A stretch of 64,000 nucleotides of DNA, from positions 4,526,001-4,590,000 of the forward strand of contig NZ_CP067412.1 of NCBI RefSeq assembly GCF_023375815.1, written 5' to 3'. The position numbers were made by a program, and so were the translations under genes. Position 1 is the stretch's first letter; every line of letters starts with the position of its first letter. This DNA comes from Pseudomonas sp. HS6 (GTDB lineage Bacteria > Pseudomonadota > Gammaproteobacteria > Pseudomonadales > Pseudomonadaceae). Of the stretch, positions 9,071-18,535 are shown piece after piece. The notes under the pieces were generated by a model. The model had not been told where the DNA came from, did no database searches, and worked only from the letters and a program-made list of their open reading frames with translations.

Positions 9071-11185
9071 TCAAAGATCGTTGTAGAACGGCTGCAATGG
9101 CCCCTCCGCCGCCGGCCGGCCTTCAGCGCCGTAAGGCTTGAGATTGAGCGATGCGTCCGTCGCCTGACGGGTCGTGACTTTCGGACTGGCCGGACGCTGG
9201 GTCACGGCGTTTTCATCACCGATATGGCCCTGCGGGATCACCAGTGACGGGTGATCGAAAGGCGCCCGCTCCCAGGCGACGCGTGGATCGGTCAGGCCGA
9301 CTTCCATGAATTTCACCAGGGCGTCGATTTCGTCAGGCGTCAGATTCAGCGCCGTCATGTCCGGATCGAGGTTGGAGGTGTTGTGCTGATTCACCGCCGG
9401 GTGCTCGAAACCGCTGGTGTTGTTGGAATCCTCACCGCGCCGGTCACCGCCACGGTTGTAGAACTCCATGACCTGTTTGAGCGTGGCGCGACTGCCGTTG
9501 TGGAAGTACGGGCCGGTCAGGGCAATGTTGCGCAGGGTCGGCGTCTTGAACGCGCCGTCGACCGAATCGCGGAACCCGACATTCGGCTTGAGCGTGGCGT
9601 CGCACGGAATGGCTGCACTCAGCGGCGCTTCGAAGGTGCATACGTCGACATCCAGCGGATCCACCGTCCGGCCGCCCTGCAACACGTTGTTGTACTGACG
9701 GGTGAACGACCACGGATTGCCCCAGGCATCCGCGCCGCCGAGGGCCAGATCTTCCGAAGTCGGGCGGACGCCGGTGTTGTAAAAGCCGTTGTCGTAGAGG
9801 GTGATCAGGTTGTCGGCCATCACCATCCGCTCGATACGTTCACGCGGATGCATCAGCAAGCGGCTGGCCGCGTTGGTCAGCTCCGCGCCGCCATGGCAAT
9901 TGACGCATTTGCCTTTGCCGAGGAACAGGTTCATCCCCTCGACCTGCTGCGCGTTCATGGCGGTGTGGTCGCCTTGCAGGTAGGCATCGATCGGCGCCTG
10001 ATCGGAGACCAGCGTGGCTTCGTACATCTGAATCGCCAGGCCAAAGAACAGCGGGAAGTTGGCCTCCATCTGAGTGTACGGCGCGCCGCCCACCGAGACG
10101 TTTTGCGTGGCATTCCACAACCGGGGCTGGAAGGCATTCTTGATCAGTTCGCGATAGGTCGGACGCCGCGCGCCGGACACTGGGCCGAGCACAGAATCGC
10201 TGGACGAAATCCGTTGCTGCTTGAGCATCAGCGTGTCCAGCATCCTGCGACCGATGTCGGCAAAGGTGCGACCACCGCAGGACATTTCCACCGGGCTGCC
10301 GGGCGGACCGACAGCTTGCGAGGCGGCAGACGCATCGTTGAGCGCCAGCCTGACTTTGGTGGCGACCGTGCTGCGTTCGCTGGTCACGTAAATCCCCGCA
10401 TCGGGATCGCGATTGCCGAACGGCGAAAAACCGTTGAAGACGTTGTTGGCCCGACCGTCCCAGAAGTTGCGCACGTTGAACGCCGCGTTGATCACCGACG
10501 GCGCATTGCGCCCGGTGCTGCGCCGTACGTTGATGCCGCCGACCTGGAACAGGCCGTCCGGCTGCTGGGTGCATTTGTCGAACCGTGGCTGATTGGGTTT
10601 GACGAAGTTGGCATCGAACACGCCTTGGGAACCGACCACATCGTCGGTCGAGTAAACGATGGGCGAATTGCGTTCCAGCGGATTGCTCAGCACGTGGGTC
10701 GGGAAGTCGGTTTTCTTCAGCGTGTAGTTCGGGCCGCCCTTGCCGCCGGACAACGTGGCGTAGGTCGCCACGTCGCCGGGAATGTCGGAGGCCGCAAACG
10801 GTTTGTTGAAAATCGACGCGACGTTGGCATTGGTGTTGGCCTGGCCAGGGTTGAGCTGGTTGGTGATGCGGTGATCGACCCCGGCATGGTAGTGGCAGGA
10901 GGCGCACGCAGTCGCGCCGTCGCTGCCGATCTCCATGTCCCAGAACAACGCCTTGCCCAACAGGATCGCGGCAGAGCGGTTGAGCACGTAGTCGGTCATC
11001 AGGTCGACCTTGCGTCCGCCTTCGGTCCCGGAGGGGTCCGGCGGCACCATGCCGCGCAAGGATTGCAGCGACGGCACCTCGGGCACGGGAGGATCGACCA
11101 CGGCGGGGTCGGCGGCCCATGCGCTGTGGACTGACAGCGCGATGGGTAACCAGAAGGTCAAACGAGCGAGTCGACTGATGTTCAT
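9071..11185 (-). CDS. Exported dihaem cytochrome c peroxidase/MauG-superfamily protein
   Basis: A 704-residue protein with a Sec signal peptide (MNISRLARLTFWLPIALSVH, cleavage near AWA-AD). Two haem c attachment motifs are seen: CASCH early in the protein and CVNCHGG about two thirds along. PYFHNGSRATLKQVMEFYNR is the loop typical of the CcpA/MauG family. It is about twice as long as classical CcpA (~320 residues) and has long inserts between the haem domains, closer to large MauG-like oxidases. Members reduce peroxide or oxidise protein or metal substrates in the periplasm; the substrate here is unknown. I chose the ATG at 11185 for the signal peptide and a GGGTGA ribosome site. A perfect hairpin follows the stop. 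Confidence 0.85.
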   Translation of the reverse strand: MNISRLARLTFWLPIALSVHSAWAADPAVVDPPVPEVPSLQSLRGMVPPDPSGTEGGRKVDLMTDYVLNRSAAILLGKALFWDMEIGSDGATACASCHYHAGVDHRITNQLNPGQANTNANVASIFNKPFAASDIPGDVATYATLSGGKGGPNYTLKKTDFPTHVLSNPLERNSPIVYSTDDVVGSQGVFDANFVKPNQPRFDKCTQQPDGLFQVGGINVRRSTGRNAPSVINAAFNVRNFWDGRANNVFNGFSPFGNRDPDAGIYVTSERSTVATKVRLALNDASAASQAVGPPGSPVEMSCGGRTFADIGRRMLDTLMLKQQRISSSDSVLGPVSGARRPTYRELIKNAFQPRLWNATQNVSVGGAPYTQMEANFPLFFGLAIQMYEATLVSDQAPIDAYLQGDHTAMNAQQVEGMNLFLGKGKCVNCHGGAELTNAASRLLMHPRERIERMVMADNLITLYDNGFYNTGVRPTSEDLALGGADAWGNPWSFTRQYNNVLQGGRTVDPLDVDVCTFEAPLSAAIPCDATLKPNVGFRDSVDGAFKTPTLRNIALTGPYFHNGSRATLKQVMEFYNRGGDRRGEDSNNTSGFEHPAVNQHNTSNLDPDMTALNLTPDEIDALVKFMEVGLTDPRVAWERAPFDHPSLVIPQGHIGDENAVTQRPASPKVTTRQATDASLNLKPYGAEGRPAAEGPLQPFYNDL

Positions 11186-11390
11186 AGGCTTCACCCTGAC
11201 TGTTGTTGTTAAGTGCCGGGCGTCATGCTTCTTTGAGCAGGCAGTTCTCGTTAGCACCGGTAATTCGGGCAGTGCAATTAATTGGCCACTCTTCTGGAAA
11301 CATCTTGAATCAATCAGGACAGGGGATCGGCTGAGCAAAGCCGTCATCGATGCTGGGGAATCAGCCCCGGGATTGGGGAAATCCGGGCAT

Positions 11391-11430
11391 AAAAAAACCG
11401 CTGCCCCCTAAGGAGCAGCGGTTTTTAGAA
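11391..11430 (-). terminator. Terminator after acyl-CoA dehydrogenase 3
   Basis: The stem ccgctgc (11398-11404) / gcagcgg (11415-11421) is flanked by seven A on the left and five T on the right. It lies 15 bp after the dehydrogenase stop and can also stop plus-strand transcripts. Confidence 0.88.
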
Positions 11431-11445
11431 CGGCCGCGTTAAGGC

Positions 11446-13251
11446 TTAGTAGCCCAGCGAGAAGTTCTCTTCCTTCATGTCCATCAGGTTGTTTGCACCC
11501 GACAGCATGGTTGCCACGTGCGTACGGGTACGCGGCAGGATGCGCTGGAAGTAGAAGCGCGCGGTTTGCAGCTTGGCGGTGTAGAAGGCTTCGTCGGTGG
11601 TGCCGGCAGCCAGTTTTTCAGCAGCCAGACGCGCCATGTCAGCCCAGAAGTAGGCCAGGCAGGCGTAACCGGAGTACATCAGGTAGTCCACGGAGGCCGC
11701 GCCGACTTCTTCGCGATCTTTCATGGCAGCCATACCGACCTTCATGGTCAGCTCGCCCCACTCTTTGTTCAATGCAGCCAACGGGGTGACGAATTCTTTA
11801 ACGGCTTCGTTGCCTTCGTTGTTCTGGCAGAACTTGTGGACGATCTTGGTGAAGCCTTTGAGAGCCTCGCCTTGAGTCATCAGCACTTTACGGCCCAGCA
11901 GGTCGAGAGCCTGGATGCCGGTGGTGCCCTCGTACAGCATCGAGATGCGGCTGTCGCGAACGTTCTGCTCCATGCCCCACTCGGCGATGAAGCCATGGCC
12001 GCCGTAGATCTGCACGCCGTGGTTGGCGGATTCGAAACCGACTTCAGTCATGAACGCTTTGGCGATCGGAGTCATGAAGGCCAGCAGTGCGTCGGCTTTC
12101 TTCTTCTCTTCTTCGTCCACGCCGTACTTGACGATGTCGACCTGTTTGGCGGTGAAGTACACCATCGCACGGTTGCCTTCGGCGAATGCCTTCATGGTCA
12201 ACAGCATGCGGCGTACGTCTGGGTGAACGATGATCGGGTCAGCGGCTTTTTCCGGCGCTTTCGGGCCAGTCAGGGAGCGCATTTGCAGACGATCGCGAGC
12301 GTATTTCAGGCCGCCCTGGAAACCGATTTCGGCGTGGGCCAGACCTTGCAGTGCGGTGCCCAGACGTGCGGTGTTCATGAAGGTGAACATGCAGTTCAGG
12401 CCTTTGTTCGCCGGGCCGATCAGGAAACCGGTGGCGCCGTCGAAGTTCATCACGCAAGTGGCGTTGCCGTGGATGCCCATCTTGTGTTCCAGCGAGCCGC
12501 AGCTCACAGCGTTGCGAGCGCCAACAGTGCCATCGGCATTCGGCATGAACTTCGGAACGATGAACAGGGAAATGCCTTTGGTGCCGGCCGGTGCATCCGG
12601 CAGGCGGGCCAGTACGATGTGGACGATGTTGTCGGCCATGTCGTGTTCACCGGCCGAGATGAAGATCTTGGTGCCGGAGACTTTGTAGGAACCGTCGGCC
12701 TGAGGTTCGGCCTTGGTGCGCAGCATGCCCAGGTCGGTGCCGCAGTGCGGCTCGGTCAGGCACATGGTGCCGGTCCATTCGCCGGAAACCAGTTTGGTCA
12801 GATAGGCTTCTTGCTGCTCTGGGGTGCCGTGCTCGGAGATGGTGTTCATCGCACCGTGCGAAAGGCCCGGGTACATGCCCCACGACCAGTTGGCTTCGCC
12901 GACCATTTCGCTGACAGCCAGGCCCAGCGACTCAGGCAAGCCTTGACCGCCGTGCTCGACGTCATGGGCCAGGCTTGGCCAGCCGCCTTCCACGAATTGC
13001 TTGTAGGCCTCTTTGAAGCCAGTCGGGGTTTTCACGCCGGACTCGCTCCAGGTGCAACCTTCGATGTCGCCCACGCGGTTCAGCGGTGCCAGCACCTGCT
13101 CACAAAACTTGGCGCCCTCTTCGAGAATGGCGTCAACCATGTCCGGCGTTGCGTCTGCGCACGCTGGAAGGCTCTGATAGTGCGCTTCGTAGCCGAGCAG
13201 TTCGTCACGAACGAAGCGAATATCACGCAAGGGGGCCTTGTAGTCAGGCAT
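11446..13251 (-). CDS. Acyl-CoA dehydrogenase, ~600-residue FadE type (copy 3)
   Basis: A 601-residue FAD acyl-CoA dehydrogenase: [20 protein letters not shown] at the start, [56 protein letters not shown], and the catalytic Glu in [17 protein letters not shown]. By position next to the bio operon it corresponds to P. aeruginosa PA0506, described from memory as a long-chain enzyme. The start has AGAGG 8 nt upstream. Its upstream region carries tandem PsrA-like operators (13313-13340), so derepression by long-chain fatty acids is predicted. Neither of the other two copies has such sites directly upstream. Confidence 0.94.
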   Translation of the reverse strand: MPDYKAPLRDIRFVRDELLGYEAHYQSLPACADATPDMVDAILEEGAKFCEQVLAPLNRVGDIEGCTWSESGVKTPTGFKEAYKQFVEGGWPSLAHDVEHGGQGLPESLGLAVSEMVGEANWSWGMYPGLSHGAMNTISEHGTPEQQEAYLTKLVSGEWTGTMCLTEPHCGTDLGMLRTKAEPQADGSYKVSGTKIFISAGEHDMADNIVHIVLARLPDAPAGTKGISLFIVPKFMPNADGTVGARNAVSCGSLEHKMGIHGNATCVMNFDGATGFLIGPANKGLNCMFTFMNTARLGTALQGLAHAEIGFQGGLKYARDRLQMRSLTGPKAPEKAADPIIVHPDVRRMLLTMKAFAEGNRAMVYFTAKQVDIVKYGVDEEEKKKADALLAFMTPIAKAFMTEVGFESANHGVQIYGGHGFIAEWGMEQNVRDSRISMLYEGTTGIQALDLLGRKVLMTQGEALKGFTKIVHKFCQNNEGNEAVKEFVTPLAALNKEWGELTMKVGMAAMKDREEVGAASVDYLMYSGYACLAYFWADMARLAAEKLAAGTTDEAFYTAKLQTARFYFQRILPRTRTHVATMLSGANNLMDMKEENFSLGY

Positions 13252-13312
13252 AGCGATAAACCTCTGCTGATGTAACCGGGAATGAACGACCGCATTGATT
13301 TGTTGTGACGGT

Positions 13313-13340
13313 CAAACAGTTGTTTGAAACATACGTTTAC
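13313..13340 (-). promoter_or_regulatory. Tandem PsrA-type operators upstream of acyl-CoA dehydrogenase 3
   Basis: CAAACAGTTGTTTG (13313-13326) is a perfect match to the published PsrA pattern (G/C)AAAC-N2-4-GTTT(G/C). A second copy, GAAACATACGTTTA (13326-13339), overlaps it by one base and fits except for the last base. They lie 62-88 bp upstream of the dehydrogenase ATG. PsrA is the TetR-family repressor of fatty-acid degradation genes in Pseudomonas and is released by long-chain fatty acids. Confidence 0.7.
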
Positions 13341-13472
13341 GCCGAAATCTTGTCAAGCGTCGTTCTTTTGCCATTCGTCATCGCATTTTCCGAACGCCGG
13401 ACACAGCACCGTGACATGCGCTCGACCGAGCCATGTGCAATGAAAAAAGATTAGTTGAGGGAGAAGGACTTA

Positions 13473-13503
13473 CAACGAAAAACGCCGCGAACAGTCGCGG
13501 CGT
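13473..13503 (-). terminator. Terminator after the flagellar-rod-like small protein gene
   Basis: The 9-bp perfect stem ACGCCGCGA (13482-13490) / TCGCGGCGT (13495-13503) is followed on the minus strand by TTTTCGTTG. It lies 23 bp after the stop codon. Confidence 0.85.
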
Positions 13504-13526
13504 CTGGCAAGGCGGAGATCAGAAAA

Positions 13527-13823
13527 TCAGGCGAACGTATCGATGATCGTACCGAGCATTTCATCGGAAGCCTTGGCGACTTTCGTGCCCAGCTCCACTT
13601 GAAACTTGCCCTGGGCCATCTCGGCCATCGCACTGCCCGGATCCATTTGCTGGCTGCGATCCACACCACGCAAGCGATCGATCTGGGCTTCGGAAGACTG
13701 GCTGGTGACCGAGCGCTCGATGGTGTTGTTGGCGATCTGGCTGGCGGCCTGATCGACACGGTTCTGCCCGGTCTGGATACTGCTCAGACCTGCATAAAAA
13801 GCTGTGTTTCCGGAGATTTCCAT
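13527..13823 (-). CDS. Small conserved protein resembling the ends of flagellar rod/hook proteins
   Basis: A 98-residue protein without a signal peptide. Its N-terminus (GLSSIQTGQNRVDQAASQIA, then NNT) resembles the flagellar basal-body rod motif (ALSGL...RLDVTANNIANANT). Its C-terminus (VELGTKVAKASDEMLGTIID) resembles the C-terminal helix of FlgC/FlgE/FlgG. The whole central domain of those proteins is missing. By position it matches P. aeruginosa PA0505, a hypothetical protein between bioD and the acyl-CoA dehydrogenases. I chose the second ATG (13823); the upstream ATG at 13835 is too close to AAGG to be favoured. Function is unknown, and a link to flagella is inference only. Confidence 0.75.
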   Translation of the reverse strand: MEISGNTAFYAGLSSIQTGQNRVDQAASQIANNTIERSVTSQSSEAQIDRLRGVDRSQQMDPGSAMAEMAQGKFQVELGTKVAKASDEMLGTIIDTFA

Positions 13824-13929
13824 GGGAGCTCTCATCCTTGGGAAGGATCAATGGGTGCCATTGAACCAGAGGCGTCAGAAAAACACCCGTCAAAAACACT
13901 AATGGCACAGTGCCTTGTCATAGCCAAAA

Positions 13930-14610
13930 TCAGTCGAGCAGATCCAGTTGCAAATGCTCAGCGACTGCTTCGGCGCTGACCGCCTTGAGCTTGGGCACCC
14001 GCCCCAGACATGGCGCCGGAATCCGCTCGGCCAGTGTCGCCAGATTTTCTTCCAGCCTCGAGGTCTTCGGATCAATGATGTTCGCCACCCATCCCGCCAA
14101 TTGCAGCCCGTCCCTGGCAATCGCTTCAGCCGTCAACAGTGCATGGCTGATACAACCCAGGCGCACACCCACCACCAGAATCACCGGCAGATTCAGCGCA
14201 ATAGCCAAGTCCGACAGATTGTCCTGATCCGCCAACGGCACCCGCCAACCGCCCGCGCCTTCAATCAATGTGAAGTCGGCGTTCATGGCCAGAATCTCGC
14301 GCATCGGCGCCAGCAACGATTGCACAGTCAGCGCCACGCCAGCCTCACGAGCCGCCAGATGCGGCGCGATGGCCGGTTCGAACGCCACCGGATTGACCTG
14401 TTGATAAGTCAGTGGCAAAGAGCACTCGGCCTGCAACGCCAAGGCATCGGAATTGCGCAGCCCCTTGGGCGTCACGACACAACCCGAGGCTACCGGTTTG
14501 CCCGCCGCCGTACTCAACCCTGCTGATCTGGCGGCATGCAGCAACCCGGCGGCAACAGTCGTCTTTCCGACGTCAGTGTCGGTTCCGGTGATGAAATAGG
14601 CTGCGCTCAT
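13930..14610 (-). CDS. bioD: Dethiobiotin synthetase
   Basis: A 226-residue ATP-dependent enzyme that inserts CO2 into 7,8-diaminopelargonate to form the ureido ring of dethiobiotin, the next-to-last step of biotin synthesis. The P-loop is [18 protein letters not shown] at residues 7-24. [13 protein letters not shown] is the second conserved motif, and [17 protein letters not shown] follows. Length is normal. It is the last gene of bioB-F-H-C-D. Its ATG overlaps the bioC stop (ATGA), so translational coupling is expected. No strong terminator is seen directly after it; the next gene on the same strand is the 98-residue PA0505-like gene 107 bp downstream. Confidence 0.96.
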   Translation of the reverse strand: MSAAYFITGTDTDVGKTTVAAGLLHAARSAGLSTAAGKPVASGCVVTPKGLRNSDALALQAECSLPLTYQQVNPVAFEPAIAPHLAAREAGVALTVQSLLAPMREILAMNADFTLIEGAGGWRVPLADQDNLSDLAIALNLPVILVVGVRLGCISHALLTAEAIARDGLQLAGWVANIIDPKTSRLEENLATLAERIPAPCLGRVPKLKAVSAEAVAEHLQLDLLD

Positions 14611-15413
14611 AAGGGTTTCTCCAACACGGCGTAGACCACCTGATAAGTCGCCGGCAGGCCCAGCGGCTGACGGAACTGCTCGTAGGCTTCGACCAGCCCC
14701 AGAATCCGTGCCCGACCGGTCAATCCGCCCGGCCGACCGGGGTTCAGGTTATGCGCGCCCAGTGCCTTGAGTTCGTGCGTCAGGCTGCGCACATCCGGGT
14801 AATGCAGCACATGCGGCCGTTTTTCCAGACTGACCGTACGCAGACCACTGGCCGCGCACAATTGCTCATACCGGGCGAATTCGCGGAAGCGGTTGACGTG
14901 CACCAGGCCATCGACCTGACGCCAACTGTCGCGCAATTCGTACAGCGTCCCTACACAAAGACTAGCAAACGCGAAAATCCCACCCGGTTTCAGCACCCGG
15001 AAGGCTTCGCCGAGCACCGATTCGAAGTCCGCACACCACTGCACGGCGAGGCTGGAGAAAATCAGATCGCAGGTCGAATCCTGCAACGGTAAACGTTCGG
15101 CATCGCCAGCAATAAAGTGCATGGCCCCACCCAACGGCCGCGCGTGATTGAGCATGCCCTCCGCGATATCCAGCGCCAGCCCCTCACCAAATCGCTCGGC
15201 CAGCGCCCGGGTGAAATAGCCAGTGCCACAGCCGAGGTCCAGCCAGCGCGGCGGTAGAAAATCCACCGGCAGACGATTCAGCAACTGCGTGCCGACATCA
15301 CGCTGCAACTCGGCGACGCTGTCGTAGCTGGCCGCTGCACGGGAAAACGAAGCCGCTACCTGGCGCTTGTCAGGCAAGCCGCCGGGCAGCGCCGCGAGAG
15401 ACAAATCAGTCAT
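14607..15413 (-). CDS. bioC: Malonyl-[acyl carrier protein] O-methyltransferase
   Basis: A 268-residue SAM-dependent methyltransferase. The SAM-binding motif is [15 protein letters not shown], then LDIAEGML, and [20 protein letters not shown] is the typical BioC stretch. BioC masks malonyl-ACP as its methyl ester so that fatty-acid synthesis can extend it to pimeloyl-ACP methyl ester. I chose the ATG at 15413, which overlaps the last codons of bioH by 8 nt; the frame opens four codons earlier at a GTG. The overlap implies coupling to bioH. Its 3' end overlaps bioD. Confidence 0.95.
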   Translation of the reverse strand: MTDLSLAALPGGLPDKRQVAASFSRAAASYDSVAELQRDVGTQLLNRLPVDFLPPRWLDLGCGTGYFTRALAERFGEGLALDIAEGMLNHARPLGGAMHFIAGDAERLPLQDSTCDLIFSSLAVQWCADFESVLGEAFRVLKPGGIFAFASLCVGTLYELRDSWRQVDGLVHVNRFREFARYEQLCAASGLRTVSLEKRPHVLHYPDVRSLTHELKALGAHNLNPGRPGGLTGRARILGLVEAYEQFRQPLGLPATYQVVYAVLEKPL

Positions 15414-16137
15414 CACCACACTCACTTAAAAACGCCTGGATCGCACCGGCCACACCGTGGGGGTCTTCCAGAAGAAACGCATGGCTGGCCTGCTCGATCA
15501 GCCCGACCTCGACATCCGCCAGCAAGGCGAATAACTCGCCCGCAGCTTCCGCCGGCACCAGCCCGTCCAGCCCGGCAAACAAATGCAATTGCGGGCCTCG
15601 AAACACCTGCAAGGCATTGCGCGTATCGATCTGCGCCAACAACTCCAGACCCGCCATCAGCGCCGCCGATGAAGTGTTCGGCGCACCGCCCAACAACAGT
15701 CGCGACAAACCGCGAGAGTCTTGCGCACCCTGAGCACACAGCAACGAAAAACGCTTGAGGGTCTGACGCGGATCAGCACTGCAACCGGCCAGAAACGCAT
15801 CGAAGGTTTCCCCCGGCATTGCGCTCGGCCATTGCTCATGGGCAACAAAAGAAGGATTGCTCGCCAGCGTCAGCAAGCCGCAGCAATGTTCGCCACGCCG
15901 CGCCGCCAACTCGCTGGCCAACATCCCGCCCAGCGACCAGCCACCGAGCCATACGTCCTGGGGAATGCGCTCATCGAGTTCCTCGAGCCAGTCCGCAGGA
16001 TCGCTGGATTCCAGCTCCGGCAACGGTTCGATTTCGACTGTCAGGTGTTCGTCGAGCCCACGCAGCGCAGCCGCCAAAGGTTCCAGCGGGGAAACACCGA
16101 GGCCCCAGCCGGGGAGCAGAATCAGTCGATCACGCAT
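15406..16137 (-). CDS. bioH: Pimeloyl-ACP methyl ester carboxylesterase
   Basis: A 243-residue alpha/beta hydrolase. The nucleophile is Ser68 in GGWSLGGM. The oxyanion region is LLPGWGLG near the start, and the catalytic His is in [12 protein letters not shown] near the end. The catalytic Asp lies near [12 protein letters not shown]. It removes the methyl ester once pimeloyl-ACP has been built, ending the BioC-BioH cycle. It overlaps bioF by 8 nt upstream and bioC by 8 nt downstream. Placement of bioH inside the bio operon is usual in Pseudomonas, unlike E. coli where it is separate. Confidence 0.94.
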   Translation of the reverse strand: MRDRLILLPGWGLGVSPLEPLAAALRGLDEHLTVEIEPLPELESSDPADWLEELDERIPQDVWLGGWSLGGMLASELAARRGEHCCGLLTLASNPSFVAHEQWPSAMPGETFDAFLAGCSADPRQTLKRFSLLCAQGAQDSRGLSRLLLGGAPNTSSAALMAGLELLAQIDTRNALQVFRGPQLHLFAGLDGLVPAEAAGELFALLADVEVGLIEQASHAFLLEDPHGVAGAIQAFLSECGDD

Positions 16138-17308
16138 GGCTTGGCTCCGATTTCAGTTGGGCAAAGCAATCGGCCAGTCCTTCTAACAATAGTTGCACCT
16201 GCGCCTCGCTGTGGGCGGCGGTCAGGGTGACCCGCAGCCGAGCGCTGCCGGCAGGCACAGTCGGCGGGCGGATCGCAGTGACCATCAGCCCACGTTCGCG
16301 CAGCATCTGCGACAAACGCACGGCGAGGCCGGCATCGCCAATCATGATTGGCTGAATCGGCGTGAAGCTGTCCATCAGCTCCAGACCGATCTGTTCGGCG
16401 CCGTGGCGGAACTGGCGGATCAGCGTCTGCAAATGCGCGCGACGCCAGTGTTCACTACGCAGTAGTTCCAGACTTTTCAAGGTTGCGCAGGCCAGCGCCG
16501 GTGGCTGGCTGGTGGTGTAGATGTACGGACGGGCGAACTGGATCAGGCTTTCGATCAGCTCTTCACTGCCGGCGACAAACGCGCCCGCCGTGCCGAACGC
16601 TTTGCCGAGAGTGCCAACCAGCACCGGCACGTCCTCTAGGCTCAAACCGAAATGCTCGACGATCCCGCCACCGTTAGCCCCCAGCGGGCCGAAACCATGG
16701 GCATCATCGACCATCAGCCACGCGCCTTTGGCCTTGGTTTCCCGGGCCAGCGCGGGCAGGTCGGCGAGGTCGCCGTCCATGCTGAACACGCCGTCGGTGA
16801 CCACCAGCGTATTGCCGGTGGCTTTCTCCAGACGCTTGGCGAGACTGTCGGCGTCGTTGTGCAGGTAGCGATTGAACCGCGCGCCAGACAACAGTCCGGC
16901 ATCCAGCAACGACGCATGATTGAGCCGGTCTTCCAGCACCGTATCACCCTGCCCGACCAGCGCCGTGACCGCGCCGAGGTTGGCCATGTAACCGGTGGTA
17001 AACAACAAGGCACGCGGCCGTCCGGTGAGATCCGCCAAAGCCTCTTCAAGCGCATGATGCGGGCCACTGTGGCCGATCACCAGATGCGAGGCACCGCCGC
17101 CGACGCCCCACTTCGAAGCACCAGCGCGCCAGGCTTCGATCACTTGCGGATGATTGGCCAGGCCCAGGTAATCGTTGTTGCAGAACGCCAGCAACGGCTG
17201 ACCGTCGACCATCACTTCCGGCCCCTGGGGGCTCTCAAGCAACGGTCGCTGGCGATAGAGATTTTCGGCACGACGGGCAGCAAGGCGTGCGGCGAGATCG
17301 AAAGACAT
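16130..17308 (-). CDS. bioF: 8-amino-7-oxononanoate synthase
   Basis: A 392-residue alpha-oxoamine synthase that condenses pimeloyl-ACP with L-alanine, releasing CO2. The PLP Lys is Lys236 in [12 protein letters not shown]. The cofactor Asp is in [23 protein letters not shown] is the N-terminal signature, and [11 protein letters not shown] surrounds the substrate. Length is normal. It lies 68 bp after bioB with an intervening strong hairpin, and overlaps bioH at its 3' end. bioA is not in the window. Confidence 0.96.
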   Translation of the reverse strand: MSFDLAARLAARRAENLYRQRPLLESPQGPEVMVDGQPLLAFCNNDYLGLANHPQVIEAWRAGASKWGVGGGASHLVIGHSGPHHALEEALADLTGRPRALLFTTGYMANLGAVTALVGQGDTVLEDRLNHASLLDAGLLSGARFNRYLHNDADSLAKRLEKATGNTLVVTDGVFSMDGDLADLPALARETKAKGAWLMVDDAHGFGPLGANGGGIVEHFGLSLEDVPVLVGTLGKAFGTAGAFVAGSEELIESLIQFARPYIYTTSQPPALACATLKSLELLRSEHWRRAHLQTLIRQFRHGAEQIGLELMDSFTPIQPIMIGDAGLAVRLSQMLRERGLMVTAIRPPTVPAGSARLRVTLTAAHSEAQVQLLLEGLADCFAQLKSEPSHA

Positions 17309-17338
17309 GCAAGCCTCACGGGTAGCAAATGAATCAGC

Positions 17339-17361
17339 AGGCGCTGCCCGAGGCAGCGCCT
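17339..17361 (-). repeat. Intercistronic hairpin between bioB and bioF
   Basis: AGGCGCTGCC (17339-17348) and GGCAGCGCCT (17352-17361) form a perfect 10-bp stem with a 3-nt loop in the 68-bp bioB-bioF gap, without a T-tract. It may protect the bioB 3' end or set relative expression. Confidence 0.65.
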
Positions 17362-17376
17362 GAGAAGAACGGGCGA

Positions 17377-18432
17377 TCAGACCGCCGCGTTGTAGAACTG
17401 CTCGCTGCTCTTCTGCTCCACCAGCGCCTGCTCGATGGCAGCCTGATGCACTTCATCGGCATGTTCTTCGCGGGCTTCTGGCTGAATGCCCAGACGCGCA
17501 AACAGCTGCATGTCCTTGTCGGCCTGCGGGTTGGCGGTGGTCAGCAGTTTGTCGCCGTAGAAGATCGAGTTGGCGCCGGCGAAGAACGCCAGGGCCTGCA
17601 TCTGCTCGTTCATCGCTTCGCGGCCGGCGGACAGACGCACGTGGGATTGCGGCATCAGGATCCGCGCCACGGCGAGCATGCGGATAAAGTCGAACGGATC
17701 GACGTCATCGGCGTTTTCCAGCGGCGTGCCGGCGACTTTCACCAGCATGTTGATCGGTACCGATTCCGGATGCTCCGGCAGGTTGGCCAGCTGAATCAGC
17801 AGGTTGGCGCGGTCATCGAGGGACTCGCCCATGCCGAGAATGCCACCGGAGCAGATCTTCATGCCGGCATCGCGCACGTAGGCCAGGGTCTGCAAACGCT
17901 CGCTGTAAGTACGGGTGGTGATGATGCTGCCGTAGAACTCCGGCGAGGTGTCGAGGTTGTGGTTGTAGTAGTCGAGTCCGGCCTTGGCCAGCGCTTCGGT
18001 CTGATCCTGATCGAGACGACCGAGGGTCATGCAGGTTTCCAGGCCCATGGCCTTCACACCTTCGACCATCTTCAACACGTAGGGCATGTCCTTGGCCGAC
18101 GGGTGTTTCCACGCCGCGCCCATGCAGAAACGGGTCGAACCGATGGCCTTGGCGCGGGCAGCCTCTTCGAGGACCTTCTGCACTTCCATCAGCTTTTCTT
18201 TTTCCAGACCGGTGTTGTAGTGACCGGACTGCGGACAGTATTTGCAATCTTCCGGGCAGGCGCCGGTCTTGATCGACAGCAGGGTGGAAACCTGGACGCG
18301 GTTGGCGTCGAAATGCGCGCGGTGCACCGTCTGGGCCTGAAACAGCAAGTCGTTGAATGGCTGAACGAAGAGTGCTTTGACTTCGGCCAAAGACCAGTCG
18401 TGACGCAGGGTGGCAGTGGTGCTGGCGCTCAT
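17377..18432 (-). CDS. bioB: Biotin synthase
   Basis: A 351-residue radical-SAM enzyme that inserts sulfur into dethiobiotin. The [4Fe-4S] cysteines are Cys59, Cys63 and Cys66 in [22 protein letters not shown] is the conserved YNHNLD segment, and [15 protein letters not shown] lies near the end. I chose the ATG at 18432, which has an AAGGA site and gives the normal length; the frame runs 21 codons further up without support. It is the first gene of the bio operon. Its promoter has a perfect TTGACA -35 box embedded in a BirA-type operator at 18530-18560, which predicts repression by biotinoyl-BirA. Confidence 0.97.
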   Translation of the reverse strand: MSASTTATLRHDWSLAEVKALFVQPFNDLLFQAQTVHRAHFDANRVQVSTLLSIKTGACPEDCKYCPQSGHYNTGLEKEKLMEVQKVLEEAARAKAIGSTRFCMGAAWKHPSAKDMPYVLKMVEGVKAMGLETCMTLGRLDQDQTEALAKAGLDYYNHNLDTSPEFYGSIITTRTYSERLQTLAYVRDAGMKICSGGILGMGESLDDRANLLIQLANLPEHPESVPINMLVKVAGTPLENADDVDPFDFIRMLAVARILMPQSHVRLSAGREAMNEQMQALAFFAGANSIFYGDKLLTTANPQADKDMQLFARLGIQPEAREEHADEVHQAAIEQALVEQKSSEQFYNAAV

Positions 18433-18506
18433 GGGCGATTCCTTGGTTATGCTTGGCTTGCGCCTGGGGAAACGGAATACCCACAGGCACGACACGGATG
18501 TTCGGC

Positions 18507-18535
18507 ATATTTAAGGAAGAGCCATGCACTGTCAA
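18507..18535 (-). promoter_or_regulatory. Predicted sigma-70 promoter of the bio operon
   Basis: On the minus strand TTGACA (18535-18530) is separated by 17 bp from AAATAT (18512-18507). The -35 is perfect and the -10 is weak. The start of transcription would be near 18500, about 70 nt before the bioB ATG. Confidence 0.6.
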
